A stretch of DNA of 20,508 nucleotides from positions 1 to 20,508 of the forward strand of contig JAMQCK010000534.1 of the NCBI GenBank assembly GCA_024196135.1, written 5' to 3'. Of this stretch, positions 10,859 through 19,765 are shown piece by piece. Every line of letters starts with the position of its first letter. Within the stretch, counting starts at the first letter, position 1. The notes beneath the pieces are model-generated. The model was not told the origin of the DNA, did no database searches, and worked only from the letters and a program-made list of their open reading frames with translations. Position numbers and translations under genes: made by a program. This DNA is from Pleurotus ostreatus/Saccharomyces cerevisiae fusant. Lineage: Eukaryota > Opisthokonta.

Positions 10859-11596
10859 CTACTGCAACATATATTTATACACCGTTCCCTCCGCCAACGC
10901 TGCCTTCAACGCCTCGACCGCCTCGTCCTTGGTCACGAAGCTACTGTGCTTGCTACCTTTGTAGCCGCTGGTGAGGAACGAGCATTCGTGGCTGGGGTGC
11001 TATGTTAGTCAAACCAACAGTCAGTGATACATTCAGAGCGACTTACAATGTTAGGTAGACCCCGGGCTGAAGTCCGACGTATACGACGTAGAAGCGAGAG
11101 GACCCTTCAGCCATAGCCTTGCTGGTCGGGTCGTCGATGAAGGCCAGGCAAAGGGGTAGGTCTGAAGGATCCAGCCGCTGTCGCTCGACGACTCGGCGGA
11201 TATCGGCCGCGCGCACTTCCGCGGTACTGACAAGGCCGCGCTGGACCGCGGCGGAGAACGCGCGTTCCGCCGCCGCTAGGCTGCTAAAGGCCTTATACGA
11301 GTTGTGGGGCACTCCTTTTGTCTCTCGAATACAGTCTTCCCTTGGAGCACGTCAACGATGCGGATCCGCAGGAAGCAGAAGTTGACGTACCACGTCGCGT
11401 ATGCGCCAGGCTGGCGCCCAACGTAGACGGCGTATCCAGGTCCTCCGGCCACAGGAGGAGCGGTCAAGAGCGAGGAGGCGGGTGGCAAGAGCGAGTAGGC
11501 GGGGGGCAATTCAGACGCTGCTCTCGCAGCTCGAGCGCGGGCCCGGGCCAATACCATCTCCTCCTCCAAACGGCGGTAGTACTCTTCGGGAGTCAT
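10859..11596 (-). CDS. Tandem RNase H1 N-terminal-like (hybrid-binding) domain protein
   Basis: Predicted 205 aa. Exons: 11,387-11,596, 11,047-11,321 and 10,859-10,991 (618 bases, in frame). It starts MTPEEYYRRLEEEMVLARAR, a short charged helix, then a Pro/Ala/Leu-rich linker. Two copies of the fold found at the N-terminus of RNase H1 and in caulimovirus viroplasmin follow. The first (about 54-97) reads YAVYVGRQPGAYATW, then NSYKAFSSLAAAERAF. The second (about 145-200) reads FYVVYVGLQPGVYLTF, then GYKGSKHSSFVTKDEAVEAL. In each, a splice junction falls just after the GxYxTW/F motif, so unspliced DNA hides the domain. In RNase H1 this fold binds RNA-DNA hybrids and dsRNA. No RNase H catalytic domain follows, so a nucleic-acid-binding rather than cleaving role is inferred. 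The first acceptor (11,322) and the exact splice after W are the least certain points. Confidence 0.72.
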
Positions 11597-12150
11597 CGAG
11601 AGTTGGAGGGGGTTCGTTTCAGCTTGTTGGCACCTTCTATACGCATGCGGGTGTATGGCGCTCGGAGATGGAAATATACCGACGCCAGATGCATGCTACA
11701 GTCGCTCGTTGGAGGGCGCGAGAAGACTGCGAGCGAGACTTTTCCTCGGCGCGAGTGCTACCGATGGCAGGCGGGGGAGCACGGGGCTCAATTAGAAGAG
11801 CTGAACGGGCTTCTGGAGGCGACATTGCCCTTTGCCCTCGGCACGATTCGCGCATGGAAGCAGGTGAGAAGCTGAACACCTGCCATTTTGGGATTTACTT
11901 CCGGAGAAGCTTCCGTGCTTCCCAGGCCTTTTCCAGCTTCAACCAGAGGGAGCGCGGGATTTTTTTTATACAGACAGACATACTACAGACGCATACATGA
12001 CGGACAAAGACAGACTGCTACTCGATACGATACTATACGACCTTGGGCACACCGATACCAAATATCCCGCGCTTCTGGCAAGAAAACACAATGACAGCTT
12101 CTGCACGGCTGTCAGCGGAGGCAAATCGGAGCGCAGGCAATCTTACCAAA
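11597..12150. other. Intergenic region between two hybrid-binding-domain genes
   Basis: About 550 bases without a supportable gene. On the minus strand it should carry the promoter of the tandem-domain gene; a TATAGAAG lies about 45 bases upstream of its ATG. It also contains the 3' end of the following gene. Plus-strand open frames here have no recognisable content. Confidence 0.5.
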
Positions 12151-12905
12151 TCAGGCGACGATCTCGCAAAGGCCCATCACGCGCTGCTGGTTGAACCAGT
12201 CGATGGCCACGCTGAGCTCGGTGGGGGACCAGTAGACAGCCCCGGAGACGCGCCTGACCGCGTAGTCGTACATGACGCTATAGAACAAGTCAGAGATATG
12301 TACAGAAACGTTGAGCGCGACTCACTTGGTGCAGAATATGCCGATGAAGCGGCCACGAACGATGGCGTAGTACTTCGAGGCGTCGTTGTTGATGACGGCG
12401 GGGTCGTACACAAGGTCCCGCGTCGGGATGACGCCGAGAGCGATGCCGGCGCGGTTCTCCGCGGGGTCCATGCTGACGAAGGGGAAGGCAGGCCCAAGTA
12501 CCGCGGCCGCAGCGGCAGGAGCTGCGATGCCACCAGGAGCGCCCGCGCCACCGGCAGCGACGGCGGGACCGACAGCACCGCCAGGGGCGACAGCAGGCGC
12601 GACTGCGCCAGCAGGGGCGACGACGGGGGCGCCGGCCCCGGCAGGAGCGGCGGCAGAGGCGACGGGGGCGACGACAGGAGCGACGACAGGGGCGACGACA
12701 GGAGCGACGACAGGAGCGACGGCAGGGGCGGCGGGAGCGACGGCAGGGGCGACGGGAGCGACGACGGCGGGCGAGGCAGCCGAGACGGACGCGCCGACTG
12801 CGCCATCCAGATTAACAATCTGGAAGGCGGAGTCGGCGTTGTCTGTGGGGTCTCAGCATCATGCAGAGCGCGACACGAGAGGCACTGACCGTTGTTGTTA
12901 GCCAT
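12151..12905 (-). CDS. Pro/Ala/Val-rich protein with C-terminal RNase H1 N-like domain
   Basis: Predicted 219 aa. Exons: 12,890-12,905, 12,326-12,842 and 12,151-12,277 (660 bases, in frame). The first exon encodes only MANNN plus one base; the intron at 12,843-12,889 moves reading into a different frame from the longest uninterrupted frame. An alternative acceptor 9 bases upstream would add three residues (DPT). Residues about 25-120 are a low-complexity Pro-Ala-Val tract with (PVVA) repeats from a degenerate 12-bp unit. The end carries SKYYAIVRGRFIGIFCTN, spliced to a helix-rich tail (TELSVAIDWFNQQRVMG). This matches the RNase H1 N-terminal/viroplasmin-like fold, again without a catalytic domain. 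The coherent C-terminus across the 48-base intron supports this frame over the competing open frames on both strands. Confidence 0.75.
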
Positions 12906-13160
12906 GATACGCGGGGATGAGGGCAGGAAGAAAGAGTGTTGGCTTCCTTTCCCGTCGCGTTGACCCTCAAGTATTCTGAACCGTCAGCTTACCTAATGCA
13001 CAACCGCGGGCCGAACGGCGGACTTACTGTATATAAAGCGCGCACACACTGGCGTGACTCCCTTAGAGACACAAAGCCTCATCTTCAAGCACCCACCCAT
13101 CTGAGTATCAAGTAAGTACGAGTGCAGGACCTGTGACGCGCGCTCACCTTGCAGACAGAC
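12906..13160. promoter_or_regulatory. Divergent promoter region with TATA box
   Basis: Head-to-head intergenic region of 255 bases. On the plus strand TATATAAAG at 13,030-13,038 is a strong TATA box, followed by a plausible leader. A likely 5'-UTR intron lies at 13,112-13,154 (GTAAGTACG to CCTTGCAG), ending 6 bases before the ATG of the truncated paralogue. No clear TATA box is seen for the minus-strand gene, whose leader would lie within 12,906-13,020. TATA and intron are seen; activity is inferred. Confidence 0.6.
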
Positions 13161-13564
13161 ATGCCGGGGAAAAAGGGCTGGTCGCACGGCGTTCGAGAGA
13201 CTCACGTCTTGATTCCTATGTGGCAGGAGTACCTCGACGCCGCGCGGGAGGGGTATAAGGAGCGTCGCCGCGTGCTCCGGCTCATTTGCGAGCGTTACCA
13301 CTTCCAAGTCCCCGTCGAGACGACCTTCGACCAGGATGTCCATGCGCCTCTGCCGCTGTGGACGCCGGAGACGCAGTACAACCCATACGAGGGGCTCACC
13401 ACGCCCGCAGAGCGGGAGACGCGCCGCGCGACGATGGCCATGGTCAATACTGTATGTTGCGTCCGCCGTCCTCTTCTGCTGCTGACCGTCTGCTTTAGCG
13501 TATTGAGCGATGGTACGCATACCGCTATTCTCGCCTGCAGAGGGAGCTCGCGAATAGCACGTAG
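13161..13564 (+). CDS. Truncated paralogue (118 aa) of the downstream 947-aa protein
   Basis: Exons 13,161-13,451 and 13,499-13,561, with stop TAG at 13,562-13,564. The product aligns along its length with the N-terminus of the 947-aa protein. Shared elements include PMWQ-Y-DAA, RRRVL, ER-HFQ-P, APLP-WTP and YAYRY-R. The intron lies at the same codon boundary, just before RIE. The copy then stops about 20 residues into exon 2, where the full-length protein continues for another 820 or so residues. Nothing matching the rest is seen before 13,929. With its own TATA box and leader intron it may be expressed as a short protein; equally it may be a decaying duplicate. The start at 13,161 was chosen over an upstream in-frame TTG by match to the paralogue (MP-K-). 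Confidence 0.7.
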
Positions 13565-13928
13565 AATACTGTGTCGTATGTCAGTAAATTGTAGGGAAAT
13601 CGGCGAGGCAGGGGAATAAATGTTTTAAAGCGGCGAAAAATGAGATCCTGCCCGCGAGAAGGCCCTTCTCCCAATTGTAGCAAGTTCTCAAAGTGATTCG
13701 CTGTCAAGCGCACCCGCAGGCGGCTATACGAACGCGCTCGGCGGATATTGGCAGGTCTTCGCGAAGCGTCAAGGTCCATGGCTGGCGAAAAAAATCCAGC
13801 CTTGTTCTGAACCCCCATCTCGACGCACCTCCTTTCACCAAAACGCCTGGTTGAACCAGAGCCTGGTACGCGCTGAGTTCGAGGCCTTGCTGTGAACATT
13901 CCTGACGATATCCATAGTTGTCGACGCT
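13565..13928. other. Spacer between the two paralogues
   Basis: About 360 bases without a gene. It contains an A-rich stretch near 13,785-13,793 and CTGGTTGAACCAG at 13,847-13,859. No TATA box as clear as that of the upstream copy is visible before the ATG at 13,929. Confidence 0.5.
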
Positions 13929-16900
13929 ATGCCCAACCGCAAGATCGCTCGAGAGAAGAAGAAAAGCTTTAAGGGATGGGCGAAGGGGCCTCGGGAGGAC
14001 CTGGTTCTGGAGCCGATGTGGCAAGCGTACTGCGACGCCGCGCAGCGCGGTATAGCGCAGCGCCGTCGGGTCCTCGAGCAGATATACGAGCGCTTTCACT
14101 TCCAAATACCGCCGGATATCACTGCGAAGGATGAGATCTACGCTCCGCTTCCCGTCTGGACGCCAGATATCATATACGATCCGTTCGAGGGCTTAGCGAC
14201 GGAGGAGGAGAGGGAAGCGCGCCGCAAGAACATGGATGAGACGAATAAGGTATGTCGTGTGTGGTGATGTTTTGATTTGTCATCATGTTGATTCCGCATC
14301 ACAGCGCATCGAGAAGTATTACGCGTACCGCTATGCCCGTATCTCGCGCGCTCCCGCCTTCACCACCGATGCTGCCGCCAACCCCTACAACGTCCTTCTC
14401 AACCAACTCTGTGGCCTGACGCGCCCATCTCGCGGTCGCTCTGATGCGCAGCATTACCAGAACACCCACGCTGAGGAGCTCATACCGATCTACAAACGCG
14501 AGTGGGCGGCTGCCATCGCCTCCGGGGAGGTCATGGCGGACGCGAAGCAGACGGGCAACTGGCGGGAGGGTGTCGCGAGGAAGGAACTCGCCAAGATGAG
14601 CGCGGAGGACCAGAAGTATTGGAAGGATGCTGCGAAGGAGTACAACGCGACGCGGGTGAAGGAGTACAAGAAGGCGATGGCGGAGCCTCCTTCTGAGACG
14701 CCCGAGGCCCGACAAGCGTGCGTCGCATGTGCTATCTTCCGCTTTTGAAGTACTGACATGACTCCCAGCGCGATCGATGCTTTTCCGAAGTGGGCCGCGC
14801 CGATCCTCCAAGGCGTATACGCCAGGACGGGTCTGCACTTGTGCTTGATGCTGGGCGGTCCGATGCCCAAGTACAACGGCCAGCTCAGCGTCGTGTGCAT
14901 GTCGGCGGGGGTCAATCACCAGGCATCTCGGAAGCCATACCCTCATTGGCCGGGCTTCCAGTCCATCGTCGTCCCTCACTTCAAAAGCTATCTGCCCACC
15001 GCCTACAGTACGTCTATCCTTCTTCCTCTCTACCTTCTCCCATCTCACGGCCTCTCAGCGCAGGCCGAATGCGACGCGGCGAGCCTGAACATCGCCACGT
15101 ACGTCCCGGACTCAGTCCAAGACGCCGCCGTCCCCGTGATATCCAGCGTCGGCCTTCTCCAGATCGACCCCGAGGAACCTTCTGACTGTGGCTCCGACAC
15201 GGACGACGACGACGATGTCACCGACGACGAGTCCTCTCAGAAGAAGAAGAAGTCGAAGAAGACGCGTGCAAAGCCGAAGAAGACCGCCGCCGCTAAGAAG
15301 GGCAAGGCGAAAGCCGCACAGAGCGACGCCGAGGTCGACGCGCCTGCTCCCTCTGTCGCGCCGAAGAAGAAGGCTGCGGGCGGCAGCAAGCGCAAGACGA
15401 AGGCCGTCGAGAGCAGCTCTGACGAGGCCGACGAGTCCGACGACGACGTCGCTCCGCCGAAGAAGAAGACCATCAGGCCGCGCACGACCGTGAGGAGCAT
15501 TCGCCCGACTCCTCTCGCTGGCTGCCGCATCGCGTCGAGCGTCCCGGAGCTGGGCAGCTTCGATGTCACGCGGCCTCACGAGACCTTCTCGCGGCTCGAC
15601 CCGCCCGGCGAATTCGAAGGGCAGCGCCGCCTCCTGTGGCTGCGCGAGCGGTACAGGCAGTCGAAGGTCCACGAGATGCCGTCATCTCACCGTCGGCTGC
15701 TGAAGGAGTGGGATGCCCAGCACTCTGTCTCCGCCGACGGTCGCGTGGTCAAGAACGTCGCTGCGCCGACCACGACGGCGTCTGCGAGCACCCCCGCGGC
15801 CCCTACGACCTCTGCGTCCGCGAGCGCCTCCGCTGCTCCAACGACCACCGAGTCCGCCAGCACTTCCGCCGCCCCTACCACTGCCGCGTCGACGACAACC
15901 GCGACCCCGTCGACATCGCCTGCGGCAGTGAAACGCCCGCAGCCGAAGCCCGTCAGGCGTGCAGGGCCCGCGCCCGCGCCCTCTGGCGCGCACGTCGAGT
16001 CCGACCCAATTGGGCTGCTGAACAGCCGCCCCTCAGCTCCTCCGGAGGACCATCGTCCGTCAACGCCTCCCCCCGTCTCGCCCTCTGGCGCTGCGAAGCG
16101 TCCGCGCCCGATGTCAACTCCACCGTCTCCGCAGAAGACCCCGGCGCCGAAGAAGATGCGTACGTCGCAGCAGAACATGACAGAGAAGGATTTCGCGCTT
16201 GCGGAGATGGAGGAAGAGGAAGATGATCCGATGGCGAACGACGAGGAGGCTGGGCAGGAGGAGGAGGAGAGGATGGACGACGAAGGGGCGGAGAAGGGCG
16301 CGGAGGAGGAGAAGGCCGACGAGGCGATGGAGAAGGCCGACGAGGAGATGGAGCAGGCCGACGAGGAGATGGAGCAGGCCGACGAGGTGGAGGAGGAGAA
16401 CCCTGGCGCGCTGATGTGCCCGCCTGACGCCCCGGAGTGGATCACCGCCAACCTCGCCCTCCTCAACCTGCCTGAGCTCGGCGAGAAGTACGTCGCCGCC
16501 GTTGCCGCGTGGCTCAAGCTCGAGGAAAAGTGGGAGTTTAGCGCGAATAAGGGCACCAACTCGAAGGGCAGTGCGCCGCGCCCCGAGTTGCTGGACCGGT
16601 GGATCCGTGGCGGGCGCGCTCCCCGCGTGAAGAAGAACCCCGCAGTCATCGAGACGCGCGCCTTCGAGAAGGAGGTTTGGAAGTGGTGGACTGGCCTTCA
16701 GCCCTCCTGGAGGAAGATCAACGCGGACGGCAGACCCTCCGAGGATCGTGAGGTCGACGATTCCGGCGATTGGGGCGTCCTCGGTATTCACGGCCAGAAC
16801 GGCTTGCTGAATGCTATCGCGGTCCTGTGCTGGTGGGGCGTCGCGCTCAAGGGGCGCAGCAACCGTTCGTGGGATCGCTTGCTCGACGAGGTCATCTGGG

Positions 16901-16929
16901 TATGCGAGGAGCAGTTAGATAGTGTTTGA
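13929..16929 (+). CDS. 947-aa Agaricomycete-type protein with acidic/basic tracts, function unknown
   Basis: Exons 13,929-14,249, 14,305-14,717, 14,769-15,007 and 15,059-16,929 (2,844 bases, in frame). The layout resembles a multicopy family that I recall from Agaricomycete genomes, of unknown function. The N-terminal region (1-140) is shared with the truncated upstream copy. Residues about 193-233 (WREGVARKELAKMSAEDQKY onward) resemble the later helices of an HMG box, weakly. Then come a conserved-looking globular part (245-335), an acidic run (DTDDDDDVTDDES, about 372) followed by Lys-rich nuclear-localisation-like sequence, a Thr/Ser/Ala/Pro-rich linker (about 559-616), a Glu/Asp-rich tract with AMEKADEEMEQADEEMEQAD heptad-like repeats (about 706-772), and a Trp-rich C-terminal domain (782-947: EVWKWWTGLQPSWRKI, GQNGLLNAIAVLCWWG). 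Composition suggests a nuclear, chromatin-associated role, which is inference. The third intron is 51 bases and open in frame. Confidence 0.82.
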
Positions 16930-17623
16930 TATTGTATGTTTTGGTCGGACTCTGCGTCGCGAACGCGCTTTTTGGGCGTCTTGGGCTGTCTTGCTGTGCC
17001 CTATATAGGCTATTGTTGTATGCATAATATATATCTGTTGTCTTGACAGTGCAGCGGCACGCTACGACGCAAAACCCAAGTTGAACTTGGGATCGTCGGA
17101 CTTGGGCGAAATCGAACGCGAGGTCACGTGCGCGGGGACTTAGAGAATTTTGCAACGAGGGCGCGCGGACACGGAGGCGCGCGTGGATCGGGAGCGTTAT
17201 GCGGCATAATGAAGCGGACGCGGTATGCATTGAGGATAGGAGAGTGTATTATCTACATGCAGTATGGTAGAATATGAGTGTGCAGCGCGATCGGAACGAT
17301 TGGCGAAGGCCGCGCTGGCCGATCGCAAGGCCGCGCCCGACGCGTCAAAGACGCAAGGAAAGGTCTGAGTAGGCGTCAGTGAACAATGCTAGTGCGCGAA
17401 CTACGACGACGCACCAAAATCGCCCGTATTGTGGATCGACGGCGGTGAGGGCGGGGGCGAGGAAATTTTCCCGATCAATCGCGGGAGCCGTACGAATATT
17501 GTGAGGGAGGAGCGTGTCCCGCAGCCGTCGTGGGCGAATGACCGACGGTGCGCTCGTCGGCAAGGCGCTGACGAAATACGAGCGAGGCCAGCAGGCGGCG
17601 GTGGGGGCAGCGAGCCCGGCAGC
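16930..17623. other. Gene-free region downstream of the 947-aa gene
   Basis: No supportable gene. It contains the presumed 3' untranslated region, AT-rich patches (17,020-17,040 and 17,225-17,275), a perfect palindrome CCCAAGTTGAACTTGGG (17,075-17,091, 8-base arms) and a CACGTG site near 17,126. Open frames here are short and motif-free. Confidence 0.55.
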
Positions 17624-17653
17624 GGGGGCGGGGGCGGGGGCGGGGGCGGGGGC
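17624..17653 (+). repeat. (GGGGGC)5 microsatellite
   Basis: Five consecutive GGGGGC units on the plus strand, with more G-runs on both sides. Strong G-quadruplex potential. Slippage or assembly error is likely in such a tract. Confidence 0.85.
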
Positions 17654-17679
17654 GCGGGCGAGCTGCCGAGGGCGCGGGA

Positions 17680-17933
17680 ATATCCAATAATATTACCGAC
17701 CCGGGCAGCGAGGCGCGCAGGCAGGAAACCCGGGTTCCGGTGCCCACGCAGGCAGCCTGCCCAAATATGCGGGGGCAAAACCCAAAATCCAGCCCGAACC
17801 AGGTATTTACCAACCAAATCCAGCCAATAATAAGCCCAAGCCCGCTATCCAGGCCTGCGAGGGGGAGCAACCACCGCAACCAGCGCCTGGTTGTATCCAT
17901 GTGCAATGCAATCTGATCGGCTGGTTCAACCAG
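17680..17933 (-). repeat. Dispersed palindromic repeat, right copy (inverted)
   Basis: Read on the minus strand it begins with the palindromic CTGGTTGAACCAG (17,921-17,933), continues AACCAGCCGATCA and reaches the second palindrome AACCAG-GCG-CTGGTT (17,878-17,892). Positions 17,878-17,926 match 2,548-2,596 (reverse complement) at 39 of 49 bases. The outer edge abuts the possible gene remnant at 17,934, suggesting insertion into it. The inner limit near 17,680 is uncertain; that stretch (17,690-17,880) is rich in CCCA/AACCC words. Confidence 0.5.
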
Positions 17934-18328
17934 GGGACGGATGTCAAATCAAACAGGCACGGCTCGAAATCAATGCTAAATACATGCTTGCAAAGATCCT
18001 GTAAGTTATGTAGAATTCCGAGCATGGGAACCCTCTTGTCTTGCAACTGACCTTGAAGCTGCTCGGGAACGAGCCAAAACCCATGAACATTGCCTTCCTC
18101 CGACGTCGTTTGTGCTCCCCCCACCTCAAAATTGGTCAGATTTTCGTGAAACAAATTGGTACATGTAGGGGGTAGTCTATGTTACTGTACCTTGTAGCCA
18201 TAGCAGTCGTTGTATGCGTAGATAGCATCCTAATCAGCAATATGTGCTATATTGGCCCAGTTGATGACCTTGAGTATTTTGGATACATTCTCGGCCTCTG
18301 AGAACCCATCTCGACCCAGATCTTTCGA
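17934..18328 (-). pseudogene. Possible gene remnant
   Basis: The minus strand has lower GC than its flanks and protein-like content. A segment reads SKDLGRDGFSEAEN. It is followed by a 57-base candidate intron (GTATCC to GATTAG, ending near 18,230), whose removal would avoid an in-frame TAG. A 39-base exon encodes DAIYAYNDCYGYK. After a second candidate intron (GTACAG to TTTTGAG) come VGGAQTTSEEGNVHGFWLVP, RVPMLGILHNLQDLCKHVFS and IDFEPCLFDLTSVP. The reading stops making sense exactly where the dispersed repeat begins (17,933). No start codon or upstream remainder is found. Family not recognised; another minus-strand frame is also open here, so this is tentative. Confidence 0.35.
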
Positions 18329-18625
18329 CTACTATGTCTATAGTTTATGAATATCAGTTTATTTCTCTGTCGAAGTCCCGCGATATTGACTTATTACCAT
18401 CCTGTTCCCGCGAGCGCGCCGTGATGCGACGCGAGTGTGACGTGACATTCCTCGCGCCGCCTCTTGCTCCCAACTGCCATCGCGCGACAAAGACATCTCG
18501 GCCGTGTCGTAATCTGGAAAGTTACTGGTATTTGACGACGCGGGGACCTTCAGGTGTGTCCGCTGCGCACCGCGCCACATCATTTTACTGATCTATTGTA
18601 TTTTTTGTGTCTACATCGCCGAGCA

Positions 18626-18749
18626 CGCGTCCGCAAAGGCGCGCGTCGTCGGGGAACACGAAGGGGACCAGCCGCTGCCACCTCCGCCGCAGTGAGACAC
18701 GGAGGGTCTCCTCTAGTAGCCCCCGCCGACGCGCGCCTTCGCGGACGCG
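18626..18749. repeat. 29-bp inverted repeat with 66-base spacer
   Basis: Arms at 18,626-18,654 and 18,721-18,749 pair at 27 of 29 positions; both arms are very GC-rich (core ACGCGCGCC). An AT-rich stretch (18,585-18,612) precedes the left arm. No coding sequence is supported here. Confidence 0.75.
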
Positions 18750-19329
18750 CGCGCGATCAACAGCACAACATGGCCAAACAAAAAAGCGATCAGCAACGCA
18801 GGCTCGCTCCCTCCGTCCCACGTCGCCGCCCCTCCCTTCCCGGCCTCTCCTCACATTCCCTCCCCAATCACCCTCCCCTATATGACCGCGAGACCGGCAA
18901 GCACAAGCCGAACACACCGCAGGACGCGCATCGCCCCGGCCCGAGCCACCAATATCACCCCCACCCCTCCCCCGCTTTCCCCTGCCTGCGCGCCGCGTGC
19001 GCGCCGCTTGTCTCGCTCTGCGAGATGAGCGCGTCACGCGTCACGTTCACGCTGAAGCGCGGTAGTCGGCAGCGCGCCCAGTTTGCTGTGCGCGCCCGAT
19101 CACGACGCTGAGCGCGCGCGCGTATCGCCCATCCCGCCCTACTAAACTGCGCGTAGTCGGGGACTCGCGCAGATCACCGGCGCTGTCGCACACAGCGCAT
19201 CGCCGGCTTGAGGCTGGCCCCTGCGAGCAGCGAGCAGCCGGACGCGTCGCGACGCGCGACGCCCGCATCCCCTTCCCCTTCCCCCTCCCCTCCCCCTCTT
19301 TTTCCATTTACCTTTCGCCTGGAAAGGTT
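18750..19329. other. Gene-free GC-rich region with pyrimidine tract
   Basis: No convincing gene. Overlapping open frames on both strands have Arg/Pro/Ser-rich, motif-free translations. A polypyrimidine run of C and T occupies about 19,267-19,310. Confidence 0.6.
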
Positions 19330-19765
19330 TTTTATTACACTACAGAAGTATATACACGTATTGTATATCCAAACTTTTTCCTTTCTTCTCGTGATCACAC
19401 CGACGCCGCGTGCGGCGGTGAGCGCGCGGCCTAGCGACGGCGGCGATGACGCGTCGCCATGACGCAACAGCACGCAGGCGTTGAGCCAGGAATCGGGCGC
19501 GTGACGGCACGTGGCATTGCAGGCCGCGCTCCGCGCGTCTCCGAGCCACGCCCCGCTCGCATCCCAGCCAGGCCTGAGCTGGCGAGTGCCGCCTCACGAG
19601 CCGGACCGGTCCACTAGCGCGAGAGGAGCCGGCGACTTACCGGTTAATTCCTCCGGAGGTCTCCCATGCATATTGCAAAGTGCTCGTGGGAGATCTCCAC
19701 CTCATATTGTATATTGCTGCACAGCATCAGCTGGTAGAAGGGGAGACTGGGTGCGAGGGAAATGC
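19330..19765 (-). repeat. Hairpin repeat module, copy I2 (minus orientation)
   Basis: Inverted counterpart of the 870-1,260 copy. The block 19,628-19,703 is 66/76 identical to it as reverse complement and includes the hairpin (arms 19,655-19,668 and 19,685-19,698) and the conserved GCCGGCGACTTACCGG. The anchor at 19,404-19,426 is 21/23 identical, and its core is identical over 19 bases to the copy ending at 20,508. An AT-rich block (about 19,330-19,385) lies beyond the anchor, as in the other copies. Similarity extends outside the hairpin to about 19,765 (for example CTCATATTG...GCACAGC). Confidence 0.75.

Noticed and set aside
12043..12901. Plus-strand frames rich in Gly-Asp-Arg or Ala-Thr-Gly repeats opposite the Pro/Ala/Val-rich gene
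   Set aside because: They are antisense shadows of the same low-complexity DNA; only the spliced minus-strand frame yields a recognisable domain and coherent introns.
12187..13859. CTGGTTGAACCAG at 12,187-12,199 and 13,847-13,859, identical to the start of the dispersed repeat at 17,921
   Set aside because: The first encodes DWFNQ in the hybrid-binding-domain gene, and neither is followed by the rest of the repeat. Likely coincidence or a short palindromic word, not extra copies.
4517..16929. A TET/JBP dioxygenase gene, often associated with KDZ elements in mushrooms
   Set aside because: No HxD-type dioxygenase motif context was recognised in any spliced or unspliced frame.
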